Assembly (NCBI RefSeq): GCF_001189235.2
Contig: NZ_LFIP02000001.1
Span: forward strand, 248,001 to 312,000
DNA length: 64,000 bases
From: Bradyrhizobium embrapense
Lineage (GTDB): Bacteria; Pseudomonadota; Alphaproteobacteria; Rhizobiales; Xanthobacteraceae
Direction of reading: 5' to 3'
The notes under the pieces were generated by a model. It did no database searches. It was given only the letters and a program-made list of their open reading frames with translations, and was not told where the DNA came from. This document shows, in pieces, positions 51,901 to 60,904 of this stretch (within the stretch, counting starts at the first letter, position 1; each line of letters starts with the position of its first letter). The translations under genes were made by a program, and so were the position numbers.

Positions 51901-52821
51901 GCCGCCAAGCGCTCGACCAGCGATGCCTATGCCGCGATCTATCGCAAGGCGCCGATCGCCGATAGCCATGATCCACGCTGGAGCATGTGGGCGGCAGCCT
52001 ACGGCGGCTCGCAGACGACTAGCGGCAATACCGCGCTCGGTTCGAACAACACCACAAGCCAGCTGTTCGGCACCGCTGTCGGCGCCGATTACCGGTTCTC
52101 GCCGAACACGATAGCCGGCTTCGCGCTCGCCGGCGGCGGCACCAATTTCGGCGTCGCCAACAGCGGCGGCGGCCGCTCCGACCTGTTCCAGGCCGGCGGC
52201 TTCATCAGGCACAATATTGGCGCGGCTTATCTCGCCGGTGCGCTGGCCTATGGCTGGCAGGACGTCACCACCGACCGCACGGTGACCGTCGGCAGCGTCG
52301 ATCGCCTGCGCGCCGAGTTCAAGGCCAACGCATGGTCGGGCCGCGCCGAAGGCGGCTATCGCTTGGCTGCGCCATGGATCGGCGGCATCGGCCTGACGCC
52401 CTACGCCGCCGGCCAGTTCACGACGTTCCAGCTGCCGGGCTACGCCGAGCAGACCGTCGTCGGCGCGAGCACCTTTGCGCTCGCCTACAACGCCAAGAGC
52501 GTCACCGACGCGCGCGGCGAACTCGGCCTGCGCGCCGACAAATCCTTCGCGCTGTCAGATGCGGCGCTGACGCTGCGCGGCCGTGTTGCCTGGGCGCATG
52601 ATTTCAACCCGGACCGCAGCATCGCCGCAACGTTCCAGACCCTGCCCGGCGCCAGCTTCGTCGTGAGCGGCGCGGGACAGGCCTCCGAGTCCGCTCTCAC
52701 CACCGCCTCGGCCGAACTGAAATGGGCCAGCGGCTGGTCGGCGCTCGCAAGCTTCGAGGGCGAATTCTCCAACGTGACCCGGTCCTACGCCGGCAAGGGC
52801 GTGGTCCGTTATGCATGGTAG
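48973..52821 (+). CDS. Type V autotransporter (AIDA-like passenger, autotransporter barrel)
   Basis: A protein of about 1282 residues. An N-terminal signal peptide (WRGALLGSASLIAMASTAEA) leads to a Gly/Thr/Asn-rich passenger of repeated short beta-strands (parallel beta-helix), including the pattern TLGGNGTIGNTVISGTLSPG just before the translocator. The last ~280 residues form the 12-strand barrel (WSMWAAAYGGSQTTSG... to SYAGKGVVRYAW, ending in an aromatic). It would display a large surface adhesin or enzyme-like passenger. Several in-frame starts exist (48901, 48967, 48973, 49000); 48973 is chosen for GGGGG spacing and signal-peptide length. Confidence 0.88.
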   Translation: MIGIGGRLRMWRGALLGSASLIAMASTAEATAPCSGVGTADVLCDAAHPSDGGLSVNFGGDLTVNVNAGAGINSRGATANSGGNLTFNHNDPAGITSSSIYDGIGLSAQGAITYRGSADVTSNGYAISAQMGLGPVSITQTAGTIRGGTGIEVTGLGAGNSVNINTTGSQIVAGLGIYLRTDGPQSDVTIATGTITSTTPTLGSAMFVRTGQITHTARNLSVTTNGAVTGNIDLQNGGVGTVDLTTNASVAGNITLESNNSANSSAFTAKLNQDVSGSVSLQNYGTGTMTVRTRDITGGTLSVYDAGGANNSLVVDGNIAKGNRPDTAYYGALATVSFSGASGTNTATFNGDISGVFDTRTSTSASAGGSVAGLSAGLGSTSSDGSAALNVNGSITVTGMTPSGKVANVTGASLGASGVVPIDFNLHGAVTATSISDTASNVIGISVAQNNLTTTRLTVDGAVTATAIGTGSTATGITASTLSLPPTLIGTGTLTVRANGDVTAASDGAATGIALSRGISRFSTLTAGLGGIDLDTKGTVSATSTSAAAIGISGIITHGADNAATLALRAEGNVIANGTAAGSYGILAQRDGLGDIKIDALAGVQSSGIGISASRSTPGNIFITTGTFVTGTTGIKTSGGTTTLIANGTITGTGGTAVQFGGTNDLLQVQSGAVFNGNIVGSGTSIVQFGGTTASSFDLSKLGTGFVNFGVLAGSNWSFTGSSNFAGSVNVDSTFILNGAMPNASVTVGPNGTLGGNGTIGNTVISGTLSPGNSPGTITMASLTITAAATYLVQVTNTISDKAIVTGTANLAGNVVVEPLERITKKTTYTIVNAGTLSGTFGSASLLLANDLARNPVLSYVGNDVLLSVDPGLLSPILPANASINHRSVAGAIDNSLLGGANLSNAFSAIFKVSGDNLLSGLTQLSGESAAGSQQTTFNAMNQFMGTLLDPFIDGRAATAIPAGAPAYADDNSLAYAAKRSTSDAYAAIYRKAPIADSHDPRWSMWAAAYGGSQTTSGNTALGSNNTTSQLFGTAVGADYRFSPNTIAGFALAGGGTNFGVANSGGGRSDLFQAGGFIRHNIGAAYLAGALAYGWQDVTTDRTVTVGSVDRLRAEFKANAWSGRAEGGYRLAAPWIGGIGLTPYAAGQFTTFQLPGYAEQTVVGASTFALAYNAKSVTDARGELGLRADKSFALSDAALTLRGRVAWAHDFNPDRSIAATFQTLPGASFVVSGAGQASESALTTASAELKWASGWSALASFEGEFSNVTRSYAGKGVVRYAW

Positions 52822-52825
52822 GCAG

Positions 52826-52857
52826 CCGCCCGCGCGGGACCGGCGCGGCGGATTTTT
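52826..52857 (+). terminator. Rho-independent terminator of the autotransporter
   Basis: CCGCC-CGCGC pairs with GGCGCGGCGG with a bulge, followed by ATTTTTG, just after the stop at 52821. Confidence 0.5.
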
Positions 52858-53001
52858 GGCGGCAAAGCCGCGCGAACGCCCCTCGCCGAGGTCTCGTCTC
52901 CAGGTTCCGGGACAGCGATTCATTTGACCGCCAAATGACGGAAACGACGGTTATTTTGGCGAAAACGTTAAGCTTTTTCGGCTATCCGGCCGGTTCCCAG
53001 A

Positions 53002-53190
53002 TTGACTTTGCCGCTTTCCCCCCTATGTTGCGGGCAACGCGGCCCTCGGATCGAAACGCGATTCGTCAGGTTTGCCGTCCGTCAGCGTTAGTCAGAGCCC
53101 CCGAGCTTTATCGAAAAGCGAGCCGTTTCGGGGCCGAACGCGACAGCCTTTTACCTGCGATGCCGAACGGCGGTTTCGACCAGAGGCTCA
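53002..53190 (+). promoter_or_regulatory. Promoter and 5' UTR of rhlE
   Basis: TTGACT (53002-53007) and TATGTT (53024-53029) with a 16-bp spacer give a plausible promoter about 160 nt before the ATG. A long untranslated leader is common for cold-inducible RNA-helicase genes and may be regulatory. The rest of 52858-53001 holds nothing recognisable. Confidence 0.4.
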
Positions 53191-54684
53191 ATGTCTTTTT
53201 CCAATCTAGGCCTGTCCGATAAGGTCCTCGCCGCAGTTGCGGCCACCGGTTACACCAACCCCACCCCCATCCAGGAACAGGCAATCCCGCACGTCCTCGC
53301 CCGGCGCGACGTCCTCGGCATTGCGCAGACCGGCACCGGCAAAACCGCTGCCTTCGTTCTCCCGATGCTCACCTTGCTCGAGAAGGGCCGCGCGCGGGCA
53401 CGCATGCCGCGCACCCTGATCCTCGAGCCGACCCGCGAACTCGCCGCGCAGGTGAAGGAGCAGTTCGACAAATACGGCGCCGGTCAGAAACTGAACGTCG
53501 CCCTCCTGATCGGCGGCGTCTCGTTCGGCGACCAGGACTCCAAGCTGATGCGCGGCGTCGACGTCCTGATCGCAACCCCCGGCCGCTTGCTCGACCACAC
53601 CGAGCGCGGCGGATTGCTGCTCACCGGCGTCGAGCTGCTGGTGATCGACGAAGCCGACCGCATGCTCGACATGGGTTTCATCCCCGACATCGAACGCATC
53701 TGCAAGCTCGTCCCGTTCACGCGGCAGACCCTGTTCTTCACCGCGACGATGCCGCCGGAAATCAGCCGCATCACCGAGGCCTTCCTGCACAATCCGGCCC
53801 GGATCGAAGTCTCCAAGCCCGCGACCACCGCCGTCACCGTGACGCAATTGCAGGTCCCGGCCGGCCGCGAGGCGCATGACAAGCGCGAGATCCTCCGCCG
53901 CCTGCTGCGCGACGCCAAGGATCTCAACAACGCGATTATCTTCTGCAATCGCAAGCGCGAAGTCGCCGTCCTTCACAAATCACTGCAGAAGCACGGCTTC
54001 AGTGTCGGCGCCCTGCACGGCGACATGGATCAGTCCGCCCGCACCGCGGCGCTGGATCAATTCCGCAAGGGCGAGATTCCGCTGCTGGTCGCCTCCGACG
54101 TCGCCGCGCGCGGTCTCGACATTCCCGCGGTGAGCCACGTCTTCAATTTCGACGTGCCGCACCACCCCGACGACTACGTCCACCGCATCGGCCGTACCGG
54201 CCGCGCCGGGCGCACCGGCACCGCGATCTCCATCGTCACCTCGCTCGACAGCAAGTCGATGACCGCGATCGAGAAGCTGATCGGCCAGCCGATCCCGCGC
54301 GCCGAGGGCGACTACACCGTTCACAGCGAGGCTTCCGACGAGGACGGCGCACCGCGCCGCTCGCGCAGCCGCGAAGGCTCGCGCGATGGTGCCCGTGGCG
54401 GTCGCAAGCCGCGACGCGAGCGCGAAGCGCGTCACGGTGAACGCGAGCCGCGTCACGGTGAACGCGAGCCGCGTCAGGACCAGGAGCCCCGCCAGGAGCG
54501 TGCAGCCAGGCCGGAGCGCGAACCGCGCCACGGCCGCAACTCCTCGCCCCAGGCCACCCCGTCGCACGTGCCGTCGATCGGGCGTGCCGAGCCTCGGCGG
54601 CCGCAGCGCGAGGTGGACCGCGAGCCCGGCGATCATTCGCACCTGCCCGCCTTCCTGCTGCGACCTGTGCGCGCGCGCGCCTGA
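53191..54684 (+). CDS. rhlE: DEAD-box RNA helicase RhlE type
   Basis: A 497-residue ATP-dependent RNA helicase. Motifs in order: Q motif GYTNPTPIQEQ, I AQTGTGKT, Ia PTRELA, Ib TPGR, II DEAD (LVIDEADRMLDMGF), III TATMP, IV, V ARGLDIP and VI HRIGRTGRAG. The C-terminal ~120 residues are an Arg/Glu/His-rich tail with tandem repeats of EPRHGER (about residues 410-440). RhlE-like helicases act in ribosome biogenesis and the degradosome, often cold-induced. GAGG lies before the ATG at 53191. Confidence 0.93.
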   Translation: MSFSNLGLSDKVLAAVAATGYTNPTPIQEQAIPHVLARRDVLGIAQTGTGKTAAFVLPMLTLLEKGRARARMPRTLILEPTRELAAQVKEQFDKYGAGQKLNVALLIGGVSFGDQDSKLMRGVDVLIATPGRLLDHTERGGLLLTGVELLVIDEADRMLDMGFIPDIERICKLVPFTRQTLFFTATMPPEISRITEAFLHNPARIEVSKPATTAVTVTQLQVPAGREAHDKREILRRLLRDAKDLNNAIIFCNRKREVAVLHKSLQKHGFSVGALHGDMDQSARTAALDQFRKGEIPLLVASDVAARGLDIPAVSHVFNFDVPHHPDDYVHRIGRTGRAGRTGTAISIVTSLDSKSMTAIEKLIGQPIPRAEGDYTVHSEASDEDGAPRRSRSREGSRDGARGGRKPRREREARHGEREPRHGEREPRQDQEPRQERAARPEREPRHGRNSSPQATPSHVPSIGRAEPRRPQREVDREPGDHSHLPAFLLRPVRARA

Positions 54685-54694
54685 GGCCGGCTCC

Positions 54695-54720
54695 GATACC
54701 GCCGCGCCAGCGGCGGTATC
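54695..54720 (+). terminator. Terminator-like hairpin after rhlE
   Basis: GATACCGCCGC pairs with GCGGCGGTATC across a 4-nt loop, 10 bp after the rhlE stop. No U-tract, so termination strength is uncertain. Confidence 0.5.
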
Positions 54721-55001
54721 CTTCGGAATCCGTGTCGCCGCCGGCGACCAGCGCCCAGGCTGATTCCTCGCGTTTGACGCAAATGCGCGCAGTTTTCGCA
54801 GCGCAAAGGGGGAGCGAGCGAAAAGCTTGCGAGAGCCGCGCGCGATCCGCGATGGGATCGCGCTCGTACGACATTCGTCGCGACGAAATCCCCGTAGTTC
54901 CACTGTTTACCTTGCCTTCATCCTCGTCCCGTACCCTCGCACCAATAATTTAGTCATTGCTGCCGGGCACGACCGGCATTGCGTGCATTGAGGACGTAAC
55001 A

Positions 55002-56069
55002 GTGGTCAAGCTGCTGGACGAACACGAACGTACGTTGGCTTTTGCCGAAGTCGCGCTTGGCCAGATCCGCTCGCTTCGCCAGACCGCCGTCCCTCGCAAC
55101 TATGAGATCTGGTACGTCTATGCGACCGGGTACAACGCACCGCTCAACAAGGTCATCAACGAGACGCTGACGCGCAGCGGCAAGCTCTCTGAATCCGACC
55201 TCGAGCAGATCTACGAAACCTATCTCTCGCACATCAAGACTTCGGACCGCATCGACAAGGTCGGCGCGCGCGTCATCGGCGAGATCGATGCCGTCATGCG
55301 GCTAATCACCGATGCGCTCGACGTGTCCGCGACCTACGACGCGAACCTCGTCGGCGCCAGCGATCGGCTCTCGACCGCGACCACGCGCGACCAGATCAAG
55401 ATCATCGTCGAGGCGCTCGCCAAATCGACGCGCGAGATGCGCGAGACAAATCAGGCGTTGGAGAACCGGCTTGCGCTGTCGAAGTCGGAGATCAGCGACC
55501 TGCAACACAGCCTCGAGGCGATCCGCGCCGAGAGCCTGACCGATCCGCTCACCGGCCTCGGCAACCGCAAATATTTCGACCGCTCGATCGACATGGCGGT
55601 GCAGGCCGCTTTGGCCAGCGGCGAGCCGCTGTCGCTGCTGATGTTCGACATCGATCATTTCAAGTCGTTCAACGATTCCTACGGCCATCTCACCGGCGAT
55701 CAGGTGCTGCGGCTGGTGGCACAGTCGCTGAAGCAGAACATCAAGGGCCAGGACATCACCGCCCGCTACGGCGGCGAGGAGTTCGCCGTCGTGCTGCCGA
55801 ACACCGCGCTGCGCCAGGCGCTGACGGTCGCCGACCACATCCGCCGCGCCGTGATGGCGAAGGAGCTGAAGAAGAAGTCGACCGGCGAGATCCTCGGCCG
55901 CGTTACGATCTCGGTCGGCGTCTCCATGCTGAAGCCGGCGGACGACACGGATTCCCTGATCGAGCGCGCCGACGCCTGCCTCTATGCCGCCAAGCGCTCC
56001 GGCCGCAACCGCGTGATCTGCGAAGCCGACCCGGAATACAGCGCCGAGACCCAGACCCGGGTGGCGTGA
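55002..56069 (+). CDS. GGDEF-domain protein (diguanylate cyclase candidate)
   Basis: A 355-residue soluble protein. The first ~190 residues are helical with a coiled-coil near residues 135-185 (RETNQALENRLALSKSEISD) and no recognised sensor domain. The GGDEF domain follows: DPLTGLGNRKYF, FDIDHFKSFNDSYGH, and the active-site loop GGEEF at residues 257-261, which should synthesise c-di-GMP. The usual inhibitory I-site Arg is replaced by Lys (KGQD in place of RxxD). The GTG at 55002 is chosen because GAGGA lies 7 nt upstream; a TTG at 54957 is the alternative. Confidence 0.85.
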   Translation: MVKLLDEHERTLAFAEVALGQIRSLRQTAVPRNYEIWYVYATGYNAPLNKVINETLTRSGKLSESDLEQIYETYLSHIKTSDRIDKVGARVIGEIDAVMRLITDALDVSATYDANLVGASDRLSTATTRDQIKIIVEALAKSTREMRETNQALENRLALSKSEISDLQHSLEAIRAESLTDPLTGLGNRKYFDRSIDMAVQAALASGEPLSLLMFDIDHFKSFNDSYGHLTGDQVLRLVAQSLKQNIKGQDITARYGGEEFAVVLPNTALRQALTVADHIRRAVMAKELKKKSTGEILGRVTISVGVSMLKPADDTDSLIERADACLYAAKRSGRNRVICEADPEYSAETQTRVA

Positions 56070-56078
56070 TCCCTCACG

Positions 56079-56540
56079 TCAGGAGGATCGCTTCCGTGCC
56101 GATCGCTCCTTCCTGGCCGACGGCTTCTTCGCCGCCGCCTTCCTCACCGCTGCCTTCTTGGCCGCTGCCTTCTTGGCCATAGCCTTCTTCGCCGGCGCCC
56201 TCGCCTTCCTCGGCCGCTTGCGCAGCGCGGCGCGCTGGGCGGCGCCGAGCGCCAGGCGCGCCCAGACCGCAAGCTCCTCGGAATCGTCGAACAGCCGCGC
56301 CGGCAGTTGCCAGTATGAATTCACCTTCACCGTCTTGGCGCGGGTCTGGTACTGGAACGGCCCGCAGCCTTCGGCCTCGAACTGCGCGATAGTCTCCTCG
56401 TCGGCACGGAAGTAGAGCCCGGCGCGCAGCGCAAGCGCGAAGTTGGTGCCGTCAACGGAGATGCCGTAGCCGGAGAACATCCGGCGCAGCGTGACCGGGC
56501 CAAAATCGGCGAACAGGTCGATCAGGAATTCGCGGTCCAT
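56079..56540 (-). CDS. TfoX N-terminal domain protein with histone H1-like tail
   Basis: A 153-residue protein. Residues 1-105 are a TfoX_N domain (FADFGPVTLRRMFSGYGISV, KTVKVNSYWQLPARLFDD). The last ~45 residues are a Lys/Ala-rich repeat series (KKAMAKKAAAKKAAVRKAAA) like the C-terminal tail of histone H1 and HctB-type bacterial proteins, predicted to bind DNA or RNA nonspecifically. It is convergent with the GGEEF gene (10 bp between stops). The ATG at 56540 is preferred over a longer non-homologous N-terminus. Role unknown. Confidence 0.8.
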   Translation of the reverse strand: MDREFLIDLFADFGPVTLRRMFSGYGISVDGTNFALALRAGLYFRADEETIAQFEAEGCGPFQYQTRAKTVKVNSYWQLPARLFDDSEELAVWARLALGAAQRAALRKRPRKARAPAKKAMAKKAAAKKAAVRKAAAKKPSARKERSARKRSS

Positions 56541-56684
56541 GTGCCCACCTTCGTTCCAGCGCGGCCGAACGCGCCTGCCGCAGCCCGTTGGCAGCGCAGT
56601 ATGGTCGACGACCGCGTCGACATGCAACGATGGTGGGCGGCGGGTAACGCGCGAGCGCGATCGCGCGCTCGCCAGGCGCAGCGA

Positions 56685-57083
56685 TCAGACCGTGGCCGGC
56701 TTGAGCTGTACCGATTCGCCGCAACCGCAGGCGGAGACCTGGTTCGGGTTGTTGAACACGAATTGGGCCTGCATCCTGTCGGCCACGTAGTCCATCTCGG
56801 TGCCGAGCAGGAAGAGCACGGCCTTCGGATCGACCAGGATCTTGACGCCCTTGTCCTCGACCACTTCGTCGGTCGGGCGGATCTCATGGGCGTATTCGAC
56901 CGTGTAGGACTGGCCGGCGCAGCCGCCGTTTTTGATGCCGACGCGCAGGCCGACGATCTCGGAATCGGCGCGCCTGGTCAGCTCGGTGATCCGCTCCGCC
57001 GCGGCATCAGTCAGTTTCATGACCTGCGGGCGCGGCCGCTTCGGCTTGGCTGGGGTTGGTGAAGCTTGCGTCATGTCACTCAT
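56685..57083 (-). CDS. sufA: Fe-S cluster carrier SufA (A-type, HesB/IscA)
   Basis: A 132-residue A-type carrier that receives an Fe-S cluster from the SufBCD scaffold and hands it to targets. The three cluster ligands are the Cys in IKNGGCAGQSY and the CGC pair in QVSACGCGES near the C-terminus. A ~20-residue Pro/Lys-rich N-terminus precedes the domain. An alternative ATG is three codons downstream (57074). Last gene of the suf cluster. Confidence 0.93.
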   Translation of the reverse strand: MSDMTQASPTPAKPKRPRPQVMKLTDAAAERITELTRRADSEIVGLRVGIKNGGCAGQSYTVEYAHEIRPTDEVVEDKGVKILVDPKAVLFLLGTEMDYVADRMQAQFVFNNPNQVSACGCGESVQLKPATV

Positions 57084-57141
57084 GTGGTCAGTCCCGGCGG
57101 CAAATCAATTGCCGATATTCCAAGGTTAAGCCCGATACGCA

Positions 57142-57513
57142 TCACCACATATTGAGGACGAGGCGAGCCTCGTCCGACATCCGGTCCGGCGTCCAGGCCG
57201 GATCCCACACCAGATTGACGTTGACGACACCGACACCGGGGACGCTGGCAACCGCGTTCTCGACCATCGTAGGCAATTCGCCGGCGGCCGGGCAGTTCGG
57301 CGTGGTCAGCGTCATCAGGATGTCGACCGAGCGATCGTCCTTGAGGTCGACCTTGTAGATCAGGCCGAGCTCGTAGATGTCGGCCGGGATTTCCGGGTCG
57401 AACACCGTCTTCAGCGCCGCGACGATCTCGCCGCTCATGCGCTCGGTCTCCTCGGCCGGCAGTGCCGAGGTGGTTTCCATGGTGGCCGTCTTGACTTCGG
57501 CTGTATCGGTCAT
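57142..57513 (-). CDS. sufT: SUF system DUF59/PaaD-like protein SufT
   Basis: A 123-residue MIP18/DUF59-domain protein with DPEIPADIYELGLIYKVDLK and DRSVDILMTLTTPNCPAAGE (the conserved Cys in TTPNCP). SufT assists cluster delivery and is regularly found between sufS and sufA in alphaproteobacteria. Its ATG overlaps the sufS stop by 4 bp (ATGA). Confidence 0.9.
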   Translation of the reverse strand: MTDTAEVKTATMETTSALPAEETERMSGEIVAALKTVFDPEIPADIYELGLIYKVDLKDDRSVDILMTLTTPNCPAAGELPTMVENAVASVPGVGVVNVNLVWDPAWTPDRMSDEARLVLNMW

Positions 57514-58751
57514 GCGAACAATTCCCGCGCCTTGATCAGCGCCTGCGCCAGATGGTCGACTTCTTCCCTTGTATTATACATCCCGAAGGATGCACGGCAG
57601 GTGGCCGTGACGTTAAACCGCTCTAAAAGCGGCATCACGCAATGGGTGCCGGCGCGCACCGCGATGCCCTGGCGGTCGATCACGGTCGCGACGTCGTGGG
57701 GGTGCGCCCCCTTCATCTCGAACGAGATCACCGGACCCTTGTTGCGGGCGGTACCGATCACGCGCAGCGAGTTGATCTCGCGCAAACGATCCTGCGCGTA
57801 GGTGAGCAGCTCACGCTCATGCGCAGCGATGCGCTCCTTGCCGATCGAATTGACGTAGTCGATCGCGGCCCCCAGCCCGATCGCCTCGACGATCGGCGGC
57901 GTCCCGGCCTCGAACTTGTGCGGCGGATCGCCATAGGTGACCCAGTCCCTGGCCACTTCACGGATCATCTCGCCGCCGCCGTTGAACGGCCGCATCGCCA
58001 CCAGATGCTCGTGCTTGGCATAGAGCGCGCCGATGCCGGTCGGCCCGTACACCTTGTGGCCGGTGAAAGCGTAGAAATCGCAGTCGAGGTCCTGGACGTC
58101 GATCGGCAGGTGCACCGCCCCCTGCGCGCCGTCGACCAGCACCGGAATGCCGCGGGCGTGAGCCAGCCGGATCACGTCCTTGACCGGAACCAGGGTGCCG
58201 AGCGCGTTCGACATCTGGGTGATCGCGACGATCTTGGTGCGCGCCGTCAGGAGCTTCTCGAACTCCTCGATCAGGAAGTTGCCCTCGTCGTCGACCGGCG
58301 CCCACTTGATCACGGCACCCTGGCGCTCCCGGAGGAAGTGCCACGGCACGATGTTGGAGTGGTGCTCCATGATCGAGAGGACGATCTCGTCGCCCTCTCC
58401 GATGTTCACCCCGCCCCAGGACGACGCCACGAGGTTGATCGCCTCGGTGACGTTGCGGGTGAAGACGATCTCTTCGCTGCGGCGGGCGTTGATGAACTGC
58501 GCGACCTTGCCGCGGGCACCCTCATAGGCCTCCGTCGCCGCATTGGCGAGGTAATGCAGGCCGCGATGCACGTTGGCGTATTCGCTTTTGTAGGCCTCGG
58601 TCATGCGGTCGAGCACCGCATTCGGCTTCTGCGCCGAGGCCGCGTTGTCGAGATAGACCAGCGGCTTGCCGTAGATCTGCATGGCGAGCGCCGGAAAATC
58701 CTGCCGCACCAGGGCGACGTCGTAAGAACCGTTGGCGACCGCCTTGTGCAT
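57510..58751 (-). CDS. sufS: Cysteine desulfurase SufS (group II)
   Basis: A 413-residue PLP enzyme that mobilises sulfur from L-cysteine. YLDNAASAQKP and NVHRGLHYLANAATEAYEGA are typical of group II (SufS/CsdA), the PLP-lysine is in FTGHKVYGPTGIG, and the active-site Cys385 lies in ATCRASFGMYNT. The ATG at 58751 begins 2 bp from the sufD stop and gives normal SufS length; a TTG at 58775 inside sufD is the alternative. Confidence 0.95.
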   Translation of the reverse strand: MHKAVANGSYDVALVRQDFPALAMQIYGKPLVYLDNAASAQKPNAVLDRMTEAYKSEYANVHRGLHYLANAATEAYEGARGKVAQFINARRSEEIVFTRNVTEAINLVASSWGGVNIGEGDEIVLSIMEHHSNIVPWHFLRERQGAVIKWAPVDDEGNFLIEEFEKLLTARTKIVAITQMSNALGTLVPVKDVIRLAHARGIPVLVDGAQGAVHLPIDVQDLDCDFYAFTGHKVYGPTGIGALYAKHEHLVAMRPFNGGGEMIREVARDWVTYGDPPHKFEAGTPPIVEAIGLGAAIDYVNSIGKERIAAHERELLTYAQDRLREINSLRVIGTARNKGPVISFEMKGAHPHDVATVIDRQGIAVRAGTHCVMPLLERFNVTATCRASFGMYNTREEVDHLAQALIKARELFA

Positions 58752-58753
58752 GC

Positions 58754-60076
58754 TCACGCCCTCGCCTGAAGCCAACGCTGTGCGGCGGCAATTGCGACCT
58801 CGCGCAACGCGTCGCTGGCAATGGTCTCGATCGCCTCACCGACAAAGGCCTGGATCAGAAGCGCTTGCGCTTCCTTCTCCGGCAGTCCGCGGGCCCGCAT
58901 GTAGAACAGCAGGCTCTGGTCGAGCGCACCGGTGGTCGCACCGTGACCGCAGGTGACGTCGTCGGCGAAGATTTCCAGCTCCGGCTTGTTGTCGGCTTCT
59001 GCGTCGTCGGACAGCAGCAGCGCGCGGGTCATCATCTTGGCGTCGGTCTTTTGGGCGTCCGGACGAACGATGATGCGGCCCTGGAACACCGAATGGGCGC
59101 GGTCGTCGACGACGGCACGGAAGATTTCGCGGCTCGCGCAGTGCGGCACCGCGTGATCCATGAACAGCGTGGTGTCGGCGTGCTGCTTGCCGTTGATCAG
59201 ATTGACGCCGTTGGTCTCGACCTTGGAGCCCTCGCCGGCACAGGTGATCGTCAGCTGGTAGCGGCTGACATGACCGCCCGAGGTCAAACTAAACGTGTTG
59301 AAATGCGCATGCGCGCCGAGCGACACCGTCGCCGAGGAAATGTTGAACGCGTCGACGGCGTCCTCGACCAGCCTGACGTGATCGAGCCGCGCATTGTCGC
59401 CGATCGCCACGACCAGCCCGTCATGGGTCTGGTAAGCCTTGGCGCCCTCGCCGGCGAGATAGCTCTCCACCAGCGTCACGCCGGTATCGCGACCGAGGCG
59501 GAGCAGCGAGCGCGTGAACGTCGAGGCCGGCGCCGTGCCGGACGCGACGTGGACGATGTGCAGCGGCTGGGCCAGCACCGCGCCATTGGCAATTTCGATG
59601 ACGACGCCATCGGTCGCCATCGCGCCGTTCAACGCGATCATCGGATTGGAGATGTCGGAGGCAAAGGCCTGCGCGGAGAGCGCGCCATCGCCGGCGTCGA
59701 GCACCTCACGCAGCGGGCGGATGCTGAGGCCCTCTTCGGGAGTGCCGAGATCGGAAAGTTCAGGCGCAAACGCGCCGTCGACCAGCACCAGGCGGCGCAC
59801 GCCGTCGATCGCCCGCAGCTTGACCGCGTCGGCAGCCCGCCCCAGCGCTGCGGCATCCGGCGCAGGGGCCAGCGGCAGCACTTCTCGCATCAGCGCGCGC
59901 AGGTCGGTGTATTTCCAATCCTCGATCCGGCGATGCGGCAGGCCCAACCGTTCATAGGCCTCGAACGCCTCGCGGCGTTGCTCGGCGATCTTGCCCTTGC
60001 CCGGCAGACGGTCGCGCGCCGCAGCGAATGCATCGCCCAGCGCGCGCCCGGTCTCGGTCTTTGCGACAACGTTCAT
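58754..60076 (-). CDS. sufD: Fe-S assembly scaffold component SufD
   Basis: A 440-residue beta-helix scaffold subunit that works with SufB and the ATPase SufC. The family's central motifs are visible, including THDGLVVAIGDNARLDHVRL and the SufB/D core region with DHAVPHCASREIFRAVVDDR and FQGRIIVRPDAQKTDAKMMT, with LLSDDAEADNKPELEIFADD and VTCGHGATTGALD near the end. Confidence 0.95.
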   Translation of the reverse strand: MNVVAKTETGRALGDAFAAARDRLPGKGKIAEQRREAFEAYERLGLPHRRIEDWKYTDLRALMREVLPLAPAPDAAALGRAADAVKLRAIDGVRRLVLVDGAFAPELSDLGTPEEGLSIRPLREVLDAGDGALSAQAFASDISNPMIALNGAMATDGVVIEIANGAVLAQPLHIVHVASGTAPASTFTRSLLRLGRDTGVTLVESYLAGEGAKAYQTHDGLVVAIGDNARLDHVRLVEDAVDAFNISSATVSLGAHAHFNTFSLTSGGHVSRYQLTITCAGEGSKVETNGVNLINGKQHADTTLFMDHAVPHCASREIFRAVVDDRAHSVFQGRIIVRPDAQKTDAKMMTRALLLSDDAEADNKPELEIFADDVTCGHGATTGALDQSLLFYMRARGLPEKEAQALLIQAFVGEAIETIASDALREVAIAAAQRWLQARA

Positions 60077-60093
60077 CTGAGAACCCGTATTTG

Positions 60094-60846
<753 letters not shown>

Positions 60847-60904
60847 CTGATTTTTCCTGAGCATCACCCCGGGGCGCGTCGGCCGCGCCCTCAAGCGGGA
60901 TGGA

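Noticed and set aside
54669..54680. Alternating GCGCGCGCGCGC tract
   Set aside because: It is the coding end of rhlE (Arg-Ala codons) and short; no reason to infer a Z-DNA element.
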